Shown: positions 52,596-60,625, numbered from the stretch's first letter. The stretch: 60,625 nt of DNA from Paenibacillus gyeongsangnamensis (GCF_027533625.1 NZ_JAQAGZ010000034.1:1-60625); one strand, 5' to 3'. The notes: generated from the sequence alone by a model not told the origin. Numbers and translations: made by a program.

Positions 52596-53288
52596 ATGAA
52601 TTTATTGGAAAAAGAAGCGCTCATCCATCAAGCGGCTGAAGAGTTCGAGAATCAATCGCCGGAAGCACTTTTAGCCTGGGCGGTAGAAAGATTCCCAAGC
52701 ATTACGCTGGCTTGTAGCTTCGGGGCTGAAGACGTCGTACTCGTCGACATGCTCCAGAAGATCAGCCCGAAGACCGATATTTTTTACTTGGATACGAATG
52801 TCCACTTCAAAGAAACCTATGAAACCCGCGACCAGCTTCAAGAGCGCTACGGCTTGGAATTCGTTCAAGTACTTCCTAAGCTGACCCTTGACGAACAAGC
52901 GTCCCAGTTCGGCGATGAGCTGTGGAAGAGCAATCCTACGCAGTGCTGCAATATCCGGAAGGTCGATCCGCTGACCGATATTTTGAAAAACTACGACGCT
53001 TGGATTACGGGGATTCGCCGTGACCAGGCTCCTACGCGCGCCAACACGAAGAAAGTGGAATACGATACGAAGTTCGGTTTGGTGAAGTTCAACCCGCTGG
53101 CCGGCTGGACCTCGGAGGATGTTTGGAACTATATCCGCACCAATAATGTCATTTACAACCCGCTGCATGACCGCAATTACCCAAGCATCGGCTGCGAGCA
53201 TTGCACGCGTCCGGTTGCGGCTGGAGAAGATCCTAGAGCGGGACGTTGGGCAGGCTTTGAGAAGACGGAATGCGGTTTGCATAAATAA
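52596..53288 (+). CDS. cysH: Assimilatory adenylyl-sulfate (APS) reductase
   Basis: Reduces activated sulfate to sulfite with thioredoxin. 230 residues: ACSFGAEDVVLVDML near the N-terminus, the iron-sulfur cysteines C117-C118 (TQCCNIRK) and C200/C203 (GCEHC), RRDQAPTRA, and the catalytic cysteine C226 in ECGLHK. The CC...CxxC set marks the [4Fe-4S] type, which prefers APS. The next gene is ATP sulfurylase, and no APS kinase is present in the window, which fits direct APS reduction. Confidence 0.95.
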   Translation: MNLLEKEALIHQAAEEFENQSPEALLAWAVERFPSITLACSFGAEDVVLVDMLQKISPKTDIFYLDTNVHFKETYETRDQLQERYGLEFVQVLPKLTLDEQASQFGDELWKSNPTQCCNIRKVDPLTDILKNYDAWITGIRRDQAPTRANTKKVEYDTKFGLVKFNPLAGWTSEDVWNYIRTNNVIYNPLHDRNYPSIGCEHCTRPVAAGEDPRAGRWAGFEKTECGLHK

Positions 53289-53336
53289 GCTGAGGTCATA
53301 CTACAAACAACAATTCGCGGCTGGGAGGAATTTACC

Positions 53337-54512
53337 ATGACAGAAACCATTCGTCCGCACGGCGGGACTTTGATTAACCGCGTAGCGGAAGGGGCAGAGC
53401 GCGAGCAGCTGCTGAAGAAAGCGGAGAAGCTGTACCGGTTGAAAGTAAACGCTTGGACCGTCTCCGACCTCGATCTGATCGGCGTAGGGGCATTTTCCCC
53501 GCTGACAGGCTTTATGAACGAACAGGATTATACCTCCGTCGTCGAGCGCATGCGTCTGGCGGACGGCAACGTATGGAGTATTCCGATTACGTTGGGCGTT
53601 GAACCGGATTCGGCTCACGGCTTTGAGATCGGGGAAGAAGTAGCCCTTGTCGGGGAAAATGACGGCATTGTATATGGGATCATTACCGTTGAGAGCGTCT
53701 ATGACGTCGATCAACGGCATGAAGCGGTTAAAGTGTTCAAAACCGACGAAATGGAGCATCCGGGCGTACAGAAGCTGTTTACGAAGCCGGCTACTTATGT
53801 AGGCGGACCGGTTCGCGTGCTCAACCGTCCGAAGCCGGAGAAATTCGAGGAGTTTTACTTCGATCCGGCGGAAACCCGTAAAATTTTCGCGGAAAAAGGC
53901 TGGAAATCCGTAGTCGGCTTCCAGACGCGCAATCCCGTTCACCGTGCCCATGAGTACATTCAGAAATGTGCCATGGAAATCGTCGACGCCCTCTTCCTGA
54001 ACCCGCTCGTAGGTGAGACGAAATCCGATGACGTGCCGGCGAATGTGCGGATGAAGAGCTATTTGGCGCTTCTTGAGAATTACTATCCGGAAGACCGCGT
54101 CTTTCTGGGCGTGTTCCCGGCAGCCATGCGTTATGCCGGTCCGCGCGAAGCGATATTCCATGCGATGGTCCGCAAAAACTACGGCTGCACGCATTTTATC
54201 GTAGGCCGCGACCATGCCGGCGTTGGCGACTATTACGGAACGTATGAGGCGCAGGAAATTTTCCGCAACTTCACGGCGGAGGAGCTTGGGATTACACCGA
54301 TGTTCTTCGAGCACAGCTTCTTCTGCACCAAATGCGGCAATATGGCTTCGAGCAAAACGTGCCCGCACGGCAAAGAGCACCATCTCACGCTGTCCGGTAC
54401 GAAGGTCCGGGCGCTGCTGCGCGCGGGAGAGTGCCCTCCGCCGGAGTTCTCCCGTCCGGAGGTCGCCAAGATTCTCATTGAAGGCATGAGAGAACCGGAA
54501 TATCAAGTTTAA
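53337..54512 (+). CDS. sat: Sulfate adenylyltransferase (ATP sulfurylase)
   Basis: Makes APS from ATP and sulfate. 391 residues of the homo-oligomeric Sat type: an N-terminal PUA-like domain (PHGGTLINR near residue 6), catalytic QTRNPVHRAHEYIQK near residue 200, GRDHAGVGDYYG, and a C-terminal zinc-like FCTKCGNMASSKTCPHG. 48 nt after cysH, with GGGAGGA upstream; the two form the APS route to sulfite. Confidence 0.96.
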   Translation: MTETIRPHGGTLINRVAEGAEREQLLKKAEKLYRLKVNAWTVSDLDLIGVGAFSPLTGFMNEQDYTSVVERMRLADGNVWSIPITLGVEPDSAHGFEIGEEVALVGENDGIVYGIITVESVYDVDQRHEAVKVFKTDEMEHPGVQKLFTKPATYVGGPVRVLNRPKPEKFEEFYFDPAETRKIFAEKGWKSVVGFQTRNPVHRAHEYIQKCAMEIVDALFLNPLVGETKSDDVPANVRMKSYLALLENYYPEDRVFLGVFPAAMRYAGPREAIFHAMVRKNYGCTHFIVGRDHAGVGDYYGTYEAQEIFRNFTAEELGITPMFFEHSFFCTKCGNMASSKTCPHGKEHHLTLSGTKVRALLRAGECPPPEFSRPEVAKILIEGMREPEYQV

Positions 54513-54597
54513 GCCTGTCTTTGCGGTAACGTATATTTGTCCACCCTGTCCCATATAGATAGTAAGGAGTCTATGGGGATGTGAGGTGGATTTTTTC

Positions 54598-55356
54598 ATG
54601 TTCGGAAGAAAGAAGAGGGTCATTGTCTGGCTGACCTTACACAGCGGGCTGAAGATTGTAATGTCGGCTCTCTTGATCGCACTGATGCTGTTCATGTTCA
54701 CGTACGAGCTGCCCGCAACCAAAACATGGACCTATTGGACGATGCCGCTTTCGGGCAAAATCATTGCGCTCGACGCCGGCCACGGCGGGCCGGACGGGGG
54801 CGCCGTCAGCAAAGACGGCTTGTCCGAGAAGGACGTAAATTTGGCGATCACCCGTTATGTCCGGGATTATCTCCAGGAAGCCGGCGCGCTTGTCGTCATG
54901 ACCCGCGAGGATGATACCGATTTGGCGGATCCGCAGACCAAAGGGTACAGCCGCAGGAAAACGGAGGATTTACTGAAGCGAGCAGAGTTTATAACGCAGC
55001 AAAAATCCGATCTTCTGGTAAGTGTCCATTTGAATGCCATCCCCTCGCCGAAGTGGTCGGGCGCACAGACCTTCTTTTACCCGGGTCAAACCGACAGCGC
55101 CAGGCTGGCCGCCTTAATCCAGGCTGAGCTGCGCAAAAATCTGGACAATACCGACCGGGTAGCGAAGCAGTCGGATAAGGAAATCTATCTGCTTAAAGCG
55201 ATGAAGATTCCGAGCGCTCTGGTCGAGGTCGGCTTTCTGTCGAACCCTCCGGAAGCCAAGATACTGCGGGATCCGGCCTACCAGAAAAAGGTCGCCGCTT
55301 CCATTTATCAAGGCATTCTTCGTTATTACTCCGGTGAAAAAGTGGGCACCAATTAA
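54598..55356 (+). CDS. cwlD: N-acetylmuramoyl-L-alanine amidase CwlD
   Basis: Removes stem peptides from cortex peptidoglycan so that muramic delta-lactam can form. 252 residues: an N-terminal signal anchor (about residues 17-40) and an Amidase_3 domain with zinc ligands in LDAGHGGPDGG, SEKDVN and SVHLNA, and the catalytic E in ALVEVGFLSN. ATG 54598 is 7 nt after GAGGTGGA; GTG 54586 overlaps it. Upstream, GTATATT (54531-54537) and CATATAGA (54552-54559) loosely resemble a SigE promoter, a weak match. Confidence 0.94.
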   Translation: MFGRKKRVIVWLTLHSGLKIVMSALLIALMLFMFTYELPATKTWTYWTMPLSGKIIALDAGHGGPDGGAVSKDGLSEKDVNLAITRYVRDYLQEAGALVVMTREDDTDLADPQTKGYSRRKTEDLLKRAEFITQQKSDLLVSVHLNAIPSPKWSGAQTFFYPGQTDSARLAALIQAELRKNLDNTDRVAKQSDKEIYLLKAMKIPSALVEVGFLSNPPEAKILRDPAYQKKVAASIYQGILRYYSGEKVGTN

Positions 55357-55370
55357 AATTATGGTATAAT
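55342..55370 (+). promoter_or_regulatory. Extended -10 promoter for salA
   Basis: TATAAT (55365-55370) preceded by TGG forms an extended -10 (TG-n-TATAAT). No good -35 is seen at the right spacing. It lies at the end of cwlD. Confidence 0.55.
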
Positions 55371-55422
55371 GATCCTCAGTGAAAGCAGTAGAGATAACAA
55401 CCATAAGGCTGGGGTGACGAGA

Positions 55423-56523
55423 GTGTTAACTAGGGAGCAATTGTTAGCGTCGGTACAGCATTTGATCGATCCGGTATTCGGGTTGCCGCTGACCGATTTG
55501 AAATTTGTACGTGATATGATGGTGAAAGAGAACCAGGTCTCTGCAACGCTCTTGCTTTCGGCCGAGGACGAAGCTTATAAAGACGAGCTGCAGCGGGTAA
55601 TAACGGAAGCCTTTACCGGCGAAGGGGTCGCGTCGGTGCATCTGCGGTTCCGTCCGATCTCCGATTACGAGCGCAGCGAAGCGGCTCGCTTGGTGCAGGA
55701 GACAGGGGCAGCGCAGCAGGCGGCACCCGCCGAGCAAGCGCCGAATCTTCTGGATGCGGCATCGGGCGTACAGTTCATCGCTATCGCGAGCGGCAAAGGC
55801 GGTGTAGGCAAATCGACGGTGACGGTCAACCTGGCCGTTGCCTTGGCGCGTCTCGGCAAGCGGGTAGGTCTCGTGGACGCCGACATTTACGGATTCAGCG
55901 TGCCGGATATGATGGGGATCGAGGAACGCCCGCAAATGGCAAACAACCGAATCGTTCCCGTTGAACGGTTCGGCGTAAAGGTCATCTCGATGGGCTTCTT
56001 CGTGGAAGAGAATACCCCGGTCATTTGGAGAGGGCCGATGCTCGGCAAAATGCTTCGCAACTTCTTTAACGAAGTGGCGTGGGGCGAGCTCGATTACCTG
56101 CTTCTGGACTTGCCGCCGGGAACCGGAGACGTGGCGTTGGACGTCCACCAGATGATTCCGCAGAGCAAGGAAATCATCGTGACGACGCCGCATGCTACGG
56201 CCGCTTTTGTCGCCGCGCGTGCGGGAGCGATGGCGCTTCATACGGAGCATGAGATTCTCGGCATCGTGGAGAATATGTCTTATTACGCCTGCAGCCATTG
56301 CGGGGAGAAGGACTATGTGTTCGGTCGGGGAGGCGGGGCCAAGCTTGCGGAAGAGCTGCACAGCTCGCTGCTTGCGCAAATTCCGCTTGGTGTTCCGGAT
56401 AATCATGTAGCCGAACCGGATTACTCCCCTTCCGTATATAAGGCAGACTCGGAAACCGGACAAATTTATACCGATTTGGCCAAGCAAATCATATCCCGCC
56501 TAGACAATAAAGGACCGGCCTAA
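55423..56523 (+). CDS. salA: Mrp/NBP35-family ATP-binding protein SalA
   Basis: Deviant-Walker P-loop ATPase; the Bacillus homologue SalA represses scoC and so affects exoprotease production, while other Mrp proteins carry Fe-S clusters. 366 residues: N-terminal MIP18-like domain (VQHLIDPVFGLPLTDLKF), Walker A ASGKGGVGKSTVT near residue 122, DADIYGFSVPDMMG, LDLPPGTGDVAL, and a CxxC (C290, C293; YYACSHCGEK), the pair that binds Fe-S in Mrp proteins. Start GTG 55423 after GGGGTGA; the ORF from 55369 includes leader sequence. Confidence 0.92.
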   Translation: MLTREQLLASVQHLIDPVFGLPLTDLKFVRDMMVKENQVSATLLLSAEDEAYKDELQRVITEAFTGEGVASVHLRFRPISDYERSEAARLVQETGAAQQAAPAEQAPNLLDAASGVQFIAIASGKGGVGKSTVTVNLAVALARLGKRVGLVDADIYGFSVPDMMGIEERPQMANNRIVPVERFGVKVISMGFFVEENTPVIWRGPMLGKMLRNFFNEVAWGELDYLLLDLPPGTGDVALDVHQMIPQSKEIIVTTPHATAAFVAARAGAMALHTEHEILGIVENMSYYACSHCGEKDYVFGRGGGAKLAEELHSSLLAQIPLGVPDNHVAEPDYSPSVYKADSETGQIYTDLAKQIISRLDNKGPA

Positions 56524-56536
56524 AGCCGGTCCTTTT
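56509..56536. terminator. Bidirectional terminator between salA and gerD
   Basis: AAAGGACCGGC (56509-56519) / GCCGGTCCTTTT (56525-56536), 11-bp stem with a 5-nt loop that includes the salA stop. T-rich flanks on both strands suit the convergent genes. Confidence 0.92.
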
Positions 56537-56544
56537 GCTTGTTA

Positions 56545-57225
56545 CTATGAGCCGCCACTGTCGGAACCTTGATCGCCGCCTGAACCGCCGCCCGAGCCGC
56601 CGCCTTGTTTCTGACCGCCGCCGCCCTTGCCGCCGCCTTTCTGGCCCTTTTGCTCCTTCGGCATCGACTCCTCCTGCAGCACCTTCTTCATCAGATCCAT
56701 CAGCTCGAGACGGAATATCGGGCTTGAAAGCGATTCTTGAATGACCGTCTTCATTTGGGTTCGATAAGGCGTACCCTTCATCGTATCAAGAAGAATCGTT
56801 TGATAATCAGGGCTTTTCATGGCCTCCGTCATCGATTTTTGATACTCGGGATCCTTTAATAAGTCCTTATGAAGTTGCTTCGTATCTGCCTGCACCGCTT
56901 TGGCGAATTGCCCGGCAAACCGCGGATCGGTTATCATTTTCTGGAGAAATTGCGTATTCTGCGTATCGACCAGCACATCTTTGACTGCGAGCTGCAGCTG
57001 CTGAGTATCTCCGGCAGATAGAACCTGCATCTTTGCATTCTGTGTGATCGCGGCTTCTTGAATGGCTTTCCGGCCATCCTCCGTCTTGAGAATATCCAGC
57101 ACCATGGATTTGGTATCCTTATAAGCATTGCCGCTGGTTGATGAAGCTTGCGATTCGGATCCGCAGGCCGTCAGGAAGCCAAGGATGAGGAGAAGAGGCA
57201 CATTTCGTAGCCATCGCACTTTCAT
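56545..57225 (-). CDS. gerD: Spore germination lipoprotein GerD
   Basis: Inner spore membrane lipoprotein needed for clustering of germinant receptors. 226 residues: a lipoprotein signal peptide with lipobox LTAC (C21), a helical core with repeated KMITDPRFAGQF / DLLKDPEYQKSM-like units, and a C-terminal tail of ~35 residues rich in Gly, Lys, Gln and Ser. AAAGGAG ribosome site; a SigG-like promoter lies upstream. Convergent with salA, divergent from kbaA. Confidence 0.94.
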   Translation of the reverse strand: MKVRWLRNVPLLLILGFLTACGSESQASSTSGNAYKDTKSMVLDILKTEDGRKAIQEAAITQNAKMQVLSAGDTQQLQLAVKDVLVDTQNTQFLQKMITDPRFAGQFAKAVQADTKQLHKDLLKDPEYQKSMTEAMKSPDYQTILLDTMKGTPYRTQMKTVIQESLSSPIFRLELMDLMKKVLQEESMPKEQKGQKGGGKGGGGQKQGGGSGGGSGGDQGSDSGGS

Positions 57226-57256
57226 CGGTTCGGGCTCCTTTCCGTCGTTTTAAGCT

Positions 57257-57286
57257 TAGTATGGTTTATTGGCTGCCGATTTAACA
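57257..57286 (-). promoter_or_regulatory. Candidate SigG promoter of gerD
   Basis: On the - strand, CATACTA (57263-57257) fits the SigG -10 consensus CATWMTA; TGTTAA (57286-57281), 17 bp upstream, partially fits the -35 TGHATR. Forespore expression of gerD is known in Bacillus. Confidence 0.6.
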
Positions 57287-57296
57287 CAAATGTCAA

Positions 57297-57326
57297 TTGG
57301 CTTTTTCCGGCGATCGTTGATAGAAT
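57297..57326 (+). promoter_or_regulatory. Candidate promoter of kbaA
   Basis: TTGGCT (57297-57302) and TAGAAT (57321-57326), 18-bp spacing, in the divergent gerD-kbaA gap. Confidence 0.5.
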
Positions 57327-57361
57327 GAGGTGTTGAAACAAATTGTGGGGGTAAGCTTCAA

Positions 57362-57961
57362 GTGACAATTCGGAAATGGTTTTATTTATTTTGGACCACG
57401 CTGCTTATCGGATCGGCCGCGGCTGTCATTGCCGGTTTAATGCTGCAATTATCCGATCAACAGCTGAGCATCGGCGGCAAAGAAATCGGATTCAGCTTCA
57501 TTACGATGCTGCTGGGCGGCGCCACGATCAGCGTCCTAAGCCAAATGGGCTTCTTCGCCTACTTGATCGTGCGTTTCATTATGATGGGAATCATCCGTAA
57601 TAAAGTAACCTGGGATTCGCTCCAATTGCTTGTTATAGCCTATAGCCTCTTCGATCTCATTTATTTGCGTTACAGCGGATCGCAAGAAGCGACAGGGTGG
57701 CTCAGCTTTGCCGTGCTTCCTTGTATCCTGGTCGTCTGCTCCCTCGTTGCTTCCTGGTGGAAAGTAAAGCTGACCCATCGCAGCGCATGGATCCCGACGA
57801 TGTTTTTCTTGGTCTCGGTAACCGCTATGGAAGCCGTTCCCGCGCTTCGGCTCAATAACGCGGCATCCACTATTTTTATGATGTCGCCCTTATATCTTTG
57901 CAATGTGTGGCAAATCTTAATCTTAACCAAAGTGCTGAAAACAAACAAAGAGCCGCTATGA
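57362..57961 (+). CDS. kbaA: KinB signalling pathway activation protein KbaA
   Basis: Membrane protein needed for KinB activity in the sporulation phosphorelay of Bacillus. The 199-residue product is highly hydrophobic with about six spans, begins MTIRKWFYLFWTTLLIGSAA and lies between gerD and pdaB, the same order as in Bacillus. Start GTG with GGGGGTAAG upstream. The assignment relies on position, length and overall similarity; the protein has few motifs. Confidence 0.88.
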   Translation: MTIRKWFYLFWTTLLIGSAAAVIAGLMLQLSDQQLSIGGKEIGFSFITMLLGGATISVLSQMGFFAYLIVRFIMMGIIRNKVTWDSLQLLVIAYSLFDLIYLRYSGSQEATGWLSFAVLPCILVVCSLVASWWKVKLTHRSAWIPTMFFLVSVTAMEAVPALRLNNAASTIFMMSPLYLCNVWQILILTKVLKTNKEPL

Positions 57962-57979
57962 CGGCTCTTGCTCTTTTGC
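57948..57979. terminator. Bidirectional terminator between kbaA and pdaB
   Basis: AAGAGCCG (57948-57955), loop CTATGA, CGGCTCTT (57962-57969), with CTCTTTT after it on the + strand and TTGTTTG on the - strand. It overlaps the kbaA stop. Confidence 0.85.
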
Positions 57980-57987
57980 ATAGATGA

Positions 57988-58773
57988 TTAATTCAGCTGC
58001 TTCATCGTTTGATCCTCGACCGGAGGCTTGTTGCTCACTTGCGTTTGCTTCATCAGCTCGCTCACGCTTACGAATTCATAGCCCTTATCGCGAAGCTTAT
58101 CTATTATGATCGGGAGCGCTTCATGCGTTTGCTTGCTGGAGTCGCTCGCGTGCAGCAATACGATCGCTCCTGGATGAGCATTGGTCACCACACGATTAAC
58201 AATATTATCCACGCCCGGATTCTTCCAATCGAGCGAATCCGTATCCCACTGTATCACGTTATAATTTAAGTCGTTAGCAATACGAAGCACTCTTTTGTCA
58301 AAATCGCCGTTCGGCATCCGGATCAAGTTCGGCGTCTGTCCTGTCGTTTCGCTTATAATCTGATGGGCGGTCTTGATTTGCGTGCGGATCTCGTCATCAT
58401 TCAGGCTGCTGTAATTGACATGCTTATGGCCGTGACTGCCGATTTCCCAGCCGCCGCTCACGATTCGCTTCACCAGATCGGGATGGCTCTTGCTCCAGGG
58501 CGAGGAAAGGAAGAAGGTCGCTTTCTTAACCCCTTTGTCCTCCAGCACCTTCAGGATCGGCTCGGTTCGCACTTCGCCCCAGCTGATATCGAACGTCAAA
58601 GCGATCAGCTTCTTATCGGTAGTCACACTGTAGACGGCCGCGGGCTCATTCTGAGAAAAAACAGACACGTTCCCCTTCTCCGAATAGATGATCCCGATCG
58701 CAAACAGCACGGCAACGCAAATGATTAAGGCTTGCTTGAGCTTTTTTCCGTTCACTACATAAAAGAAATTCAT
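57988..58773 (-). CDS. pdaB: Polysaccharide deacetylase family sporulation protein PdaB
   Basis: Needed for heat-resistant spores in Bacillus; NodB-type fold. 261 residues: N-terminal transmembrane anchor (about 12-30) and deacetylase motifs LTFDISWGE, GSHGHKHVNYSS (H-x3-H metal pair), IRMPNGDFDKR and IVLLHASDS. The TFDISW form replacing TFDDGP is usual in the PdaB subfamily, so activity may differ from PdaA. AAAGGAGG lies 11 nt before the ATG. Divergent from the SpoIIM-like gene. Confidence 0.94.
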   Translation of the reverse strand: MNFFYVVNGKKLKQALIICVAVLFAIGIIYSEKGNVSVFSQNEPAAVYSVTTDKKLIALTFDISWGEVRTEPILKVLEDKGVKKATFFLSSPWSKSHPDLVKRIVSGGWEIGSHGHKHVNYSSLNDDEIRTQIKTAHQIISETTGQTPNLIRMPNGDFDKRVLRIANDLNYNVIQWDTDSLDWKNPGVDNIVNRVVTNAHPGAIVLLHASDSSKQTHEALPIIIDKLRDKGYEFVSVSELMKQTQVSNKPPVEDQTMKQLN

Positions 58774-58834
58774 GGAATGGACTGCCTCCTTTGCCCGTCT
58801 CTTGCGATTAAGGCTTGGTTATGGAATTACTAAA

Positions 58835-58862
58835 AATGTATGCTCGTACCACTAACTTATGC
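58835..58862 (-). promoter_or_regulatory. Candidate SigE-type promoter of pdaB
   Basis: On the - strand, CATACATT (58842-58835) matches the SigE -10 consensus CATACAHT; GCATAAG (58862-58856), 13 bp upstream, fits five of seven -35 positions (KMATATT). Confidence 0.55.
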
Positions 58863-58886
58863 TAACAAATGATTGGAGGGCTCTTG

Positions 58887-59498
58887 ATGAATTGGAAGCT
58901 GGCTTCGGCCCAGATAAGAATCATGAAGCATTATTTTATTGCCTCCTCCCTTGTTTTTCTGGTAGGACTGGTGCTGGGAGCAGGATTTTCGGATCATTTT
59001 CAGTCGTTTCTGGCAAGCCAAGTGCAGGCACTGCAGGAAATCACGAAGAAAATCCCCGACGTGCCTAATCAGCAGTGGCAATTGTTTTGGCTAATCTTCT
59101 GGAACAATACGTCAAAATCTTTATTGATTATCGTATTGGGCGTGTTCTTCGGCGTATTTCCGCTATTCTTTTTAATGGCCAACGGCATGATTCTAGGATA
59201 TATTGCGGTTCTGTCCGCGCAAAAAGCATCATGGCTCTTTGTAGCCAAGACGATCCTTCCCCACGGCATTATTGAAATACCGGCGGTCGTCATTGCGTGC
59301 GCCTTTGGAATTCGCTTCGGACTGCTCGTCATCAAAACGTTGTTCTCCATGCTGAGCCCGGCTCGTTCCGTTAAAGCCTTCGAAGAGCTCCGCACCTTTA
59401 TGAAGTCCTTGGTGCCGGTTGGGCTTTCCCTGGTGCTTCTCTTGTTCGTTGCGGCTCTTATAGAAAGCACGTTGACGTTCTGGTTGGCCAAAGCTTAA
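58887..59498 (+). CDS. SpoIIM/DUF95-family membrane protein
   Basis: 203 residues, with about five hydrophobic spans. Its plan (a charged N-terminal segment, a first span near 18-38, a loop, then clustered spans with HGIIEIPAVVIA in the middle) is that of stage II sporulation protein M and its DUF95 relatives, membrane proteins with sporulation or general roles. I cannot decide whether it is SpoIIM of the engulfment complex or a paralogue; no spoIIP/D or dacF is nearby. ATG 58887 after TGGAGGG is chosen over ATG 58869. Confidence 0.75.
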   Translation: MNWKLASAQIRIMKHYFIASSLVFLVGLVLGAGFSDHFQSFLASQVQALQEITKKIPDVPNQQWQLFWLIFWNNTSKSLLIIVLGVFFGVFPLFFLMANGMILGYIAVLSAQKASWLFVAKTILPHGIIEIPAVVIACAFGIRFGLLVIKTLFSMLSPARSVKAFEELRTFMKSLVPVGLSLVLLLFVAALIESTLTFWLAKA

Positions 59499-59681
59499 AA
59501 ATAAAAAAATCAGCTACTCATAAAATTGCCAAAAACTGAGCATAACAGTAAAGCGAGCAAGATGGTTTTGGCAGCCCGGGGATGCCTTCGTATGCGCCGA
59601 CCTTTCATTATGAATCGTTGTGCTTTGAAGGGATCCCTTTTTGCGCTCTTGAATCGAATTCTGAAAGGGGCTCTATGACGG

Positions 59682-59900
59682 ATGCTTGGTTTTTTGTTCA
59701 ATGAACGGGAATGTAGAGAGCTGGATTACGTGCTTCGCAAAGAGTTGGACGAAATGCTGTTTGATTTAAATGACAAAAGGATTGATGCGGACATTAAGGT
59801 AGCCATCGAATCAAGGTACAAGACGGTCTTTCGGATGTATGCGCGGCTCGCATCACCCAAGGAAATTTCACGGTATGCGCGGAACCGGATGCATCATTAA
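59682..59900 (+). CDS. Small conserved-looking protein of unknown function
   Basis: 72 residues, strongly charged and probably all helical: MLGFLFNERECRELDYVLRK, a central DLNDKRIDADIKVAIESRYK, and the end ISRYARNRMHH. I recognise no named family. A weak AAAGGGG lies 11 nt upstream. It ends ~115 nt before the rRNA promoter. The gap 59499-59681 shows no other convincing gene. Confidence 0.65.
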   Translation: MLGFLFNERECRELDYVLRKELDEMLFDLNDKRIDADIKVAIESRYKTVFRMYARLASPKEISRYARNRMHH

Positions 59901-60014
59901 ATTTTCTTCTCAAAAGGCTTGACTTTAAAACGCAATTTATGTTACCTTATAACACGTTCTGGTTCTGCGGATCAGCATCCCAATGACTGGAACGAGCGAA
60001 AATAAAAATAATGC

Positions 60015-60044
60015 TTGCAATTAGCTAGGTAAATGTGTTATATT
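60015..60044 (+). promoter_or_regulatory. rRNA operon promoter (right)
   Basis: TTGCAA (60015-60020) and TATATT (60039-60044) with 18-bp spacing, ~180 nt before 16S. A second TTGACT at 59919 has no -10 at the normal spacing (TATAAC is 23 bp away), so a P1 promoter is uncertain. Confidence 0.65.
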
Positions 60045-60120
60045 ATAAAAGTCGCCGCTGAAACGGATGACAACAAACGACAAGCTGAAAAGACAGTCTT
60101 AATAAGCCTTGTCGGATCAT

Positions 60121-60223
60121 TGCTCTTTGAAAACTGAACAACGAGTGAGTGCAATAAGAGAATGAAAATTCTCGTCAGCATTAAAGATTGAGCTTAATCA
60201 GCTCTGTTCGATAAAGTTTTACC
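60121..60223 (+). promoter_or_regulatory. rRNA leader with boxA-like antitermination site
   Basis: TGCTCTTTG (60121-60129), in TTTGAAAACTGAACAA, is the boxA-like element common in Firmicutes rRNA leaders. It is followed by GAGAAT-GAAA-ATTCTC (60158-60173), a likely pre-16S stem. Confidence 0.75.

Positions 60224-60625
<402 letters not shown>

Noticed and set aside
57988..58773. Apparent loss of the TFDDGP catalytic motif in PdaB
   Set aside because: TFDISW is, to my knowledge, the normal form in the PdaB subfamily, so it is not a mutation particular to this gene.
59510..59701. A 63-codon - strand ORF with a basic N-terminus and a hydrophobic end
   Set aside because: It starts at a TTG without a ribosome site and overlaps the start of the more plausible + strand gene at 59682.

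Overview
The window is a core housekeeping segment from a spore-forming, low-to-moderate GC Gram-positive bacterium, most likely of the family Paenibacillaceae (Paenibacillus or a close relative). This rests on the partial 16S sequence at the right edge, the Bacillus-type order ctsR-mcsA-mcsB-clpC-radA-disA through the rpoBC, str, S10, spc and alpha operons, the sporulation genes (sigH, cwlD, gerD, kbaA, pdaB), strong AGGAGG ribosome sites and frequent TTG/GTG starts. Both edges are rRNA operons: the last bases of a 23S gene plus a complete 5S at the left, and a promoter, leader and first ~400 nt of a 16S gene at the right. Nearly everything lies on the + strand, the same direction as rRNA transcription; only gerD and pdaB are reversed.

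Layout. 1-364: 23S end, 5S, terminator. 433-5230: CtsR regulon operon for protein quality control (CtsR, McsA, McsB, ClpC). 5250-12664: radA, disA, pssA, PIN-TRAM protein, ispD, ispF, gltX (repair, c-di-AMP, phospholipid, isoprenoid, Glu-tRNA). 12659-17182: a cysteine T-box leader, a palindromic repeat, then cysE-cysS-mrnC-rlmB-rae1. 17232-19219: sigH, rpmG, secE, nusG. 19265-22423: rplKA, an L10-type leader, rplJL, an rRNA-methyltransferase-like gene. 22470-34914: rpoB, rpoC, an L7Ae-like gene, rpsL, rpsG, fusA, tuf. 34965-50578: the long S10-spc-alpha cluster from rpsJ to rplQ, including secY, adk, map, infA and rpoA. 50617-52439: truA, then rplM-rpsI behind an L13-type leader. 52506-54512: cysH-sat for assimilatory sulfate reduction. 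54598-59900: cwlD, salA, gerD, kbaA, pdaB, a SpoIIM-family membrane protein and a small unknown gene. 60015-60625: rRNA promoter, leader and 16S.

How the parts work together. Most genes make the transcription and translation machinery, and are controlled in cis by leaders that can be recognised from sequence: the CtsR operator, the T-box (specifier TGC and discriminator-pairing base both fit tRNA-Cys), and the L10 and L13 leaders. Cysteine supply appears twice: sulfate to sulfite by Sat and CysH, and serine acetylation and Cys-tRNA charging by CysE and CysS. The right-hand part supplies sporulation entry (SigH, KbaA), cortex modification (CwlD, PdaB) and germination (GerD).

I found no phage, transposase gene, CRISPR array, tRNA or toxin-antitoxin module, and no convincing undescribed multi-gene system. 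The observations most worth a second look are non-coding: a nested palindromic, MITE-like repeat in front of cysE; a recurring hairpin placed directly against the Shine-Dalgarno of several ribosomal protein genes; terminator-like or processing-type hairpins in the rpoB leader, between rpoB and rpoC and after rpoC; and local departures from the Bacillus gene order (pssA inserted, the ECF transporter genes absent between rplQ and truA, cysH-sat placed after rpsI).
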